Position numbers and translations under genes: made by a program. From DATAEK01 sp036258055 (GTDB taxonomy: Bacteria; Acidobacteriota; Vicinamibacteria; Vicinamibacterales; 2-12-FULL-66-21): a stretch of 6,958 nucleotides of DNA. Positions within the stretch are counted from its first letter, which is position 1. Each line of letters starts with the position of its first letter. The notes under the pieces are model-generated. The model saw only the letters and a list, made by a program, of their open reading frames with translations, was not told the DNA's origin and searched no databases. The stretch is from the NCBI GenBank assembly GCA_036258055.1, contig DATAEK010000423.1, forward strand, positions 1 through 6,958. Reading direction: 5' to 3'. This document shows, piece by piece, positions 4,029 to 6,958 of the stretch.

Positions 4029-6958
4029 TTGGTGCGGCCGCACTGGCGATTTTCACGTTCGGGCCCGCATATCTGCGCCACGCGCTTTCGGCGTTGCTGG
4101 TCGTGTCGCGCAGCGTCGAGGCGGCAGCGCCCTACCGCATCGAGGTTTCACCGGGCAACGCCTCGGTCCCGCGCGGCGCGGATCAGACGATCACCGCGAA
4201 GCTCGATGGCTTTGAAGCGGATCAGGCCGCCCTGATCGTCCGGAAGGCCGCCGATGCGCCGTACGAGCGGCTTCCGCTCGTGCGTTCGGAATCCAGCCAG
4301 GACGGTCATCAATACGAGGGCATGATCTTCGATCTCACCAGCCCGATGGAGTACTTCGTCGAGGCGGCCGGCGTGCGTTCGCCGGTCTACACGTTGAAGG
4401 TGGTTGACCTGCCGTACGTGCAGAAGCTCGAGCTCGAGTTCCATTTCCCCGCCTACACCGGCCTGGAGCCGCGAAAGATCGAAGACGGCGGGGACATCGC
4501 GGTGTTGAAAGGCACTGAGGTCCGCGTGCACGTCGTGCCGACGATGACATCGCCGGGCGGCGACATCCTGCTCAACGACAAGGACAAGGCGCCGCTGACG
4601 ACCGGAGCCGGCGGCCTCGACGGGAAGTTCAGCGTCGACAAGGATGGCTTCTACCGGATCGAACTCGACGCGCCGACCGGCGAGCACGTCAACGCGTCGC
4701 CGCAGTACACGATCGATGCGCTGACCGATCAGCCGCCGACCGTTTCGATTTCGAAGCCGGGGCGTGACACGTCAGCGTCGCCGATCGAAGAGGTATTCGT
4801 CGAAGCGCGCGCGGAAGACGACTTCGGCGTCAAGGACCTCGATCTCGTGTACTCGGTCAACGGGGGCGCTGAGAAGACCATCCGGTTGTTCGATGGCAAG
4901 AAGCGGTTATCCGAGGTCACGGCCGGCCACACGTTCTACCTCGAGGAACTGAACGTGCAACCAGGCGACTTCGTGTCGTATTACGCGAAGGCCCTCGACA
5001 ACGACGCGGTTCAAGGCGCCAAGCCGACGACCAGCGATCTCTATTTCCTCCAGATTCGACCGCTCCGCAAAGAATTCCGGCGCGCCCAGTCGGACGCCGG
5101 CGGTGGCGGCGGCGGCGGTAATCAGCAGGTCGGGGCCCTGTCGCAGCAGCAGCGGCAGATTATCGCGGCGACGTTCAACGTTCAACGTGATCGGAAGAAG
5201 GTGAGCGCCGACAAACTGCGCGAGAGCTCCGTCGTCATCGCGCTCTCCGAAGCGCGGCTTCGGGACCAGGTCGACGGGCTGGTGACCCGCATGAACAGCC
5301 GGCTCGTGCAGCAGGATCCCGCGTTCAAGAAGATTGCCGACCTCCTGCCGCTCGCATCCGCGGAGATGAAGAACGCGGAAGCCAAGCTGCAGCAGGCCAA
5401 CCCGGACGCGGCGCTGCCCTTCGAGCAGAAGGCGCTGCAGTACCTGCAGAAGGCCGAGGAGGAGTACGAAGTCCAGGTCAGCATGCAGCGCAACGGCGGC
5501 GGCGGTGGCGGCGGCGGCAGCCAGATGGCCGAAGATCTGGCGGACATCTTCGAGCTCGAGCTCGACAAGGTGGCGAACCAGTACGAGACCTCCCAGCGGG
5601 CGCAGCAGGAGCAGCGCGATCAGAAACTCGACGAGCTGATGGAGAAGCTCAAGGAGCTCGCGCGGCGGCAGGAGCAGCAGGCGGAGCGTGAGCGCCGTCG
5701 CGCCGCCGGGCAGCAGACGTCCGGTGGCGGCGGTGGTGACCAGCAGCGCGCCCTCGCCGAGCAAGCCGAGGAAATGGCGCGCCGGCTCGAGCAGCTGTCC
5801 CGCGAAGAGAATCGACCTGAGCTCGCAGACTCCGCGCGCCGGCTCCGTGAGGCCGCTGACGCGATGCGGCAGGCCTCTGCAAATGGCAGCCAGAACGCCG
5901 CGGCGCAGACCAAGACCGCTCTCGATCGGCTGCAGGACGCACAGCGCAAGCTGCAGCAGTCACAGGCAGGTCGTGGCGAACGCGACGTGAAGGACGCACT
6001 CCGCCAGGCCGACGAGATGGCGAAGGCGCAGCAGCAGATTGCCGACGACGTCAAGGGGCTCGAGGCGGCGACAGAGGGCCGTCAGGAGAAGGTGCAACAG
6101 CTCACCGAACGCAAGGACGCGCTCGATGCGATGGCGGGCAACCTCGAGAAACAACTCGACCGGAGCGCGGGGGATCTTCGCAAGGGCGAGCCCGAGTCCG
6201 CCCGCAAGTTGAGCGAGGCGGCAAACTCGATGCGCGATAACCGGCTGCGCGACTCGATCCGCTACACGCGTCAGATGGTCCGCGCGGGCATGCAGGGCAA
6301 CGAGGTCCGCGACATCGAGCAGCGAATCGGATCGACGATCGACGATGTGCGCAAGAAGCTCGGCGAAGCCTCGTCGGCGCTCGGGCGTACGAGCGCGGCC
6401 GACAACATGCAGCAGGCGCTCGACAAGACGCAGCAGCTCGCGCGAGGTCTGCAGTCGCTCGACGAGCGCATGCGCGAGCGGTCCGGACGCGATGGGAGAC
6501 AGCAGGGTCAGCAGCGTCAGCAGGGCCAGCAAGGGCAACAGGGTCAGCAAGGGCAACAGGGCCAGCAAGGGCAACAGGGTCAGCAAGGGCAACAGGGCCA
6601 GCAAGGGCAACAGGGCCAGCAAGGGCAACAGGGCCAGCAGGGGCAACAGGGCCAGCAAGGGCAACAGGGCCAGCAAGGGCACCAGGGCCAGCAGGGGCAA
6701 CAGGGTCAGCAAGGGCAGCAAGGTCAGCAAGGGCAACAGGGGCAGCAGGGCCAACAGGGGCAGCAAGGCCAACAGGGCCAGCAAGGGCAACAAGGCCAGC
6801 AGGGCCAGGGCGGTGATGGCGGCCGCAATGACGGCGGCCGAACCCAGGATGGTCGCAACGGAGATGGCGACACGACCGGAGCATTTCGTGGCGGCGTCAT
6901 CGAAGGCTACGGCGACCGTCGTCCTGGTCCAGGGCGCTACAACAACGACGACATCCGC
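3536..6958 (+). CDS. DUF4175-type large membrane protein with a Gly-Gln-Gln repeat tail (partial, 3' end outside window)
   Basis: This frame is open for 1141 codons and runs off the window. Residues 1-28 are Arg-rich, followed by membrane segments at about 31-52, 61-82 and 160-180. Positive charges beside them (R22-R26, R83-R87, R155-R157) put the N-terminus inside and the C-terminal bulk in the periplasm. From about residue 200 come beta-rich, Ig-like stretches. These include YRIEVSPG, the FHFPAYTG motif (302-309) followed by VLKGTEVRVHVVP, which is typical of DUF4175 proteins, and PPTVSISKP with EDDFG (427-431). Beyond residue 520 the sequence is Gln/Glu/Ala-rich and helical, probably coiled coil, split by poly-Gly linkers at 522-528, 654-661 and 730-734. 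Residues 991-1089 are 33 Gly-Gln-Gln triplets, followed by a Gly/Asp/Arg/Asn stretch and a more ordinary sequence (FRGGVIEGYGD...YNNDDIR) at the cut. Start: ATG with AGGAG 9 nt upstream. The molecular function of the family is unknown to me. Such genes often lie near MoxR ATPase/DUF58-type genes, but that is recollection and cannot be checked here. Confidence 0.88.
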   Translation, partial: MRISPRRSQDPTDLIDIIHQVRRRWRYKLALRGAVGVLGIGVAVLLLSAVGLESWRFSPSAIVTFRVVLGLSVLALVGWFLARPLLRRVSDEQVALYLEEHEPSLQASIISAVEASRTAGASSPHSAALVRRLVESAVEKCQAIDGGRSVERVPLRRYSGAVALIGAAALAIFTFGPAYLRHALSALLVVSRSVEAAAPYRIEVSPGNASVPRGADQTITAKLDGFEADQAALIVRKAADAPYERLPLVRSESSQDGHQYEGMIFDLTSPMEYFVEAAGVRSPVYTLKVVDLPYVQKLELEFHFPAYTGLEPRKIEDGGDIAVLKGTEVRVHVVPTMTSPGGDILLNDKDKAPLTTGAGGLDGKFSVDKDGFYRIELDAPTGEHVNASPQYTIDALTDQPPTVSISKPGRDTSASPIEEVFVEARAEDDFGVKDLDLVYSVNGGAEKTIRLFDGKKRLSEVTAGHTFYLEELNVQPGDFVSYYAKALDNDAVQGAKPTTSDLYFLQIRPLRKEFRRAQSDAGGGGGGGNQQVGALSQQQRQIIAATFNVQRDRKKVSADKLRESSVVIALSEARLRDQVDGLVTRMNSRLVQQDPAFKKIADLLPLASAEMKNAEAKLQQANPDAALPFEQKALQYLQKAEEEYEVQVSMQRNGGGGGGGGSQMAEDLADIFELELDKVANQYETSQRAQQEQRDQKLDELMEKLKELARRQEQQAERERRRAAGQQTSGGGGGDQQRALAEQAEEMARRLEQLSREENRPELADSARRLREAADAMRQASANGSQNAAAQTKTALDRLQDAQRKLQQSQAGRGERDVKDALRQADEMAKAQQQIADDVKGLEAATEGRQEKVQQLTERKDALDAMAGNLEKQLDRSAGDLRKGEPESARKLSEAANSMRDNRLRDSIRYTRQMVRAGMQGNEVRDIEQRIGSTIDDVRKKLGEASSALGRTSAADNMQQALDKTQQLARGLQSLDERMRERSGRDGRQQGQQRQQGQQGQQGQQGQQGQQGQQGQQGQQGQQGQQGQQGQQGQQGQQGQQGQQGQQGHQGQQGQQGQQGQQGQQGQQGQQGQQGQQGQQGQQGQQGQQGQGGDGGRNDGGRTQDGRNGDGDTTGAFRGGVIEGYGDRRPGPGRYNNDDIR
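6506..6802 (+). repeat. 9-bp coding tandem repeat (18-bp higher-order unit) encoding (Gly-Gln-Gln)33
   Basis: There are thirty-three contiguous 9-bp units in frame with the large gene. Gly is first in every unit except unit 2 (Arg at 6515), and one Gln is replaced by His (codon 6680-6682). From 6524 to 6685 the units alternate as nine near-perfect 18-bp dimers, GGY CAG CAR then GGG CAA CAG (one CAC variant), with only scattered third-base changes. After 6686 the codon pattern becomes irregular. The homogeneous block suggests recent duplication by slippage or unequal crossover. Since the unit is a multiple of three, copy changes alter the length of the tail without breaking the frame. Confidence 0.95.

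Noticed and set aside
4907..5764. Leu-rich antisense frame resembling membrane protein
   Set aside because: It arises from reverse reading of CAG/GAG-rich coiled-coil codons of the large + strand gene.
5960..6793. Leu/Pro/Ala-rich antisense frame with LLALLPLL repeats, which resembles a multi-pass or Leu-repeat protein
   Set aside because: It is the mirror of the Gly-Gln-Gln minisatellite (CAG/CAA read backwards as CTG/TTG) and of the coiled-coil region. The + frame is continuous with the DUF4175 domain.
6102..6884. Antisense frame with a GPVALAGPV collagen-like repeat
   Set aside because: It is another shadow of the same tandem repeat, with no independent start signal or domain.

Overview
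The window is a GC-rich, gene-dense bacterial segment with every convincing gene on the + strand. The strong G/C bias at third codon positions opens long but spurious antisense frames. The style fits a high-GC soil-type Gram-negative bacterium. An Acidobacteriota (Vicinamibacteria-like) origin is my best guess, from the GC-rich style, the large DUF4175 protein with a Gln/Gly tail and the GC-rich intergenic repeats. No rRNA or other taxonomic marker is present, so this is a weak inference.

Region 1 (1-3300) is a tightly packed glycan operon. A partial reading frame ending at 110 overlaps the start of a YdjC/ChbG/HpnK-type carbohydrate deacetylase (110-928). This overlaps a membrane-bound family 2 glycosyltransferase (919-2208), which overlaps by ATGA a second protein that looks like a divergent NodB-type polysaccharide deacetylase (from 2205). 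Each junction is a stop/start overlap, so the genes are probably translated together. A processive-type GT2 flanked by two different deacetylase-fold proteins suggests synthesis and N-deacetylation (or a related edit) of an amino-sugar glycan or glycolipid at the inner membrane.

Region 2 (about 3300-3535) holds two direct copies of a 97-bp GC-rich repeat, offset by exactly 114 bp. Each carries a strong hairpin. The reading frame of the third gene passes through both copies without a stop and runs 493 nt into the next gene in another frame, so its natural 3' end appears lost or frameshifted.

Region 3 (3536 to the end) is one very large open frame, cut by the window edge after 1141 codons. It encodes a DUF4175-type membrane protein: three N-terminal membrane segments, beta-sandwich-like domains, a long Gln/Glu/Ala coiled-coil region with poly-Gly linkers, and 33 consecutive Gly-Gln-Gln triplets encoded by a 9/18-bp tandem repeat. 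It has its own strong ribosome binding site just after the second repeat, so it probably belongs to a separate functional unit continuing downstream.
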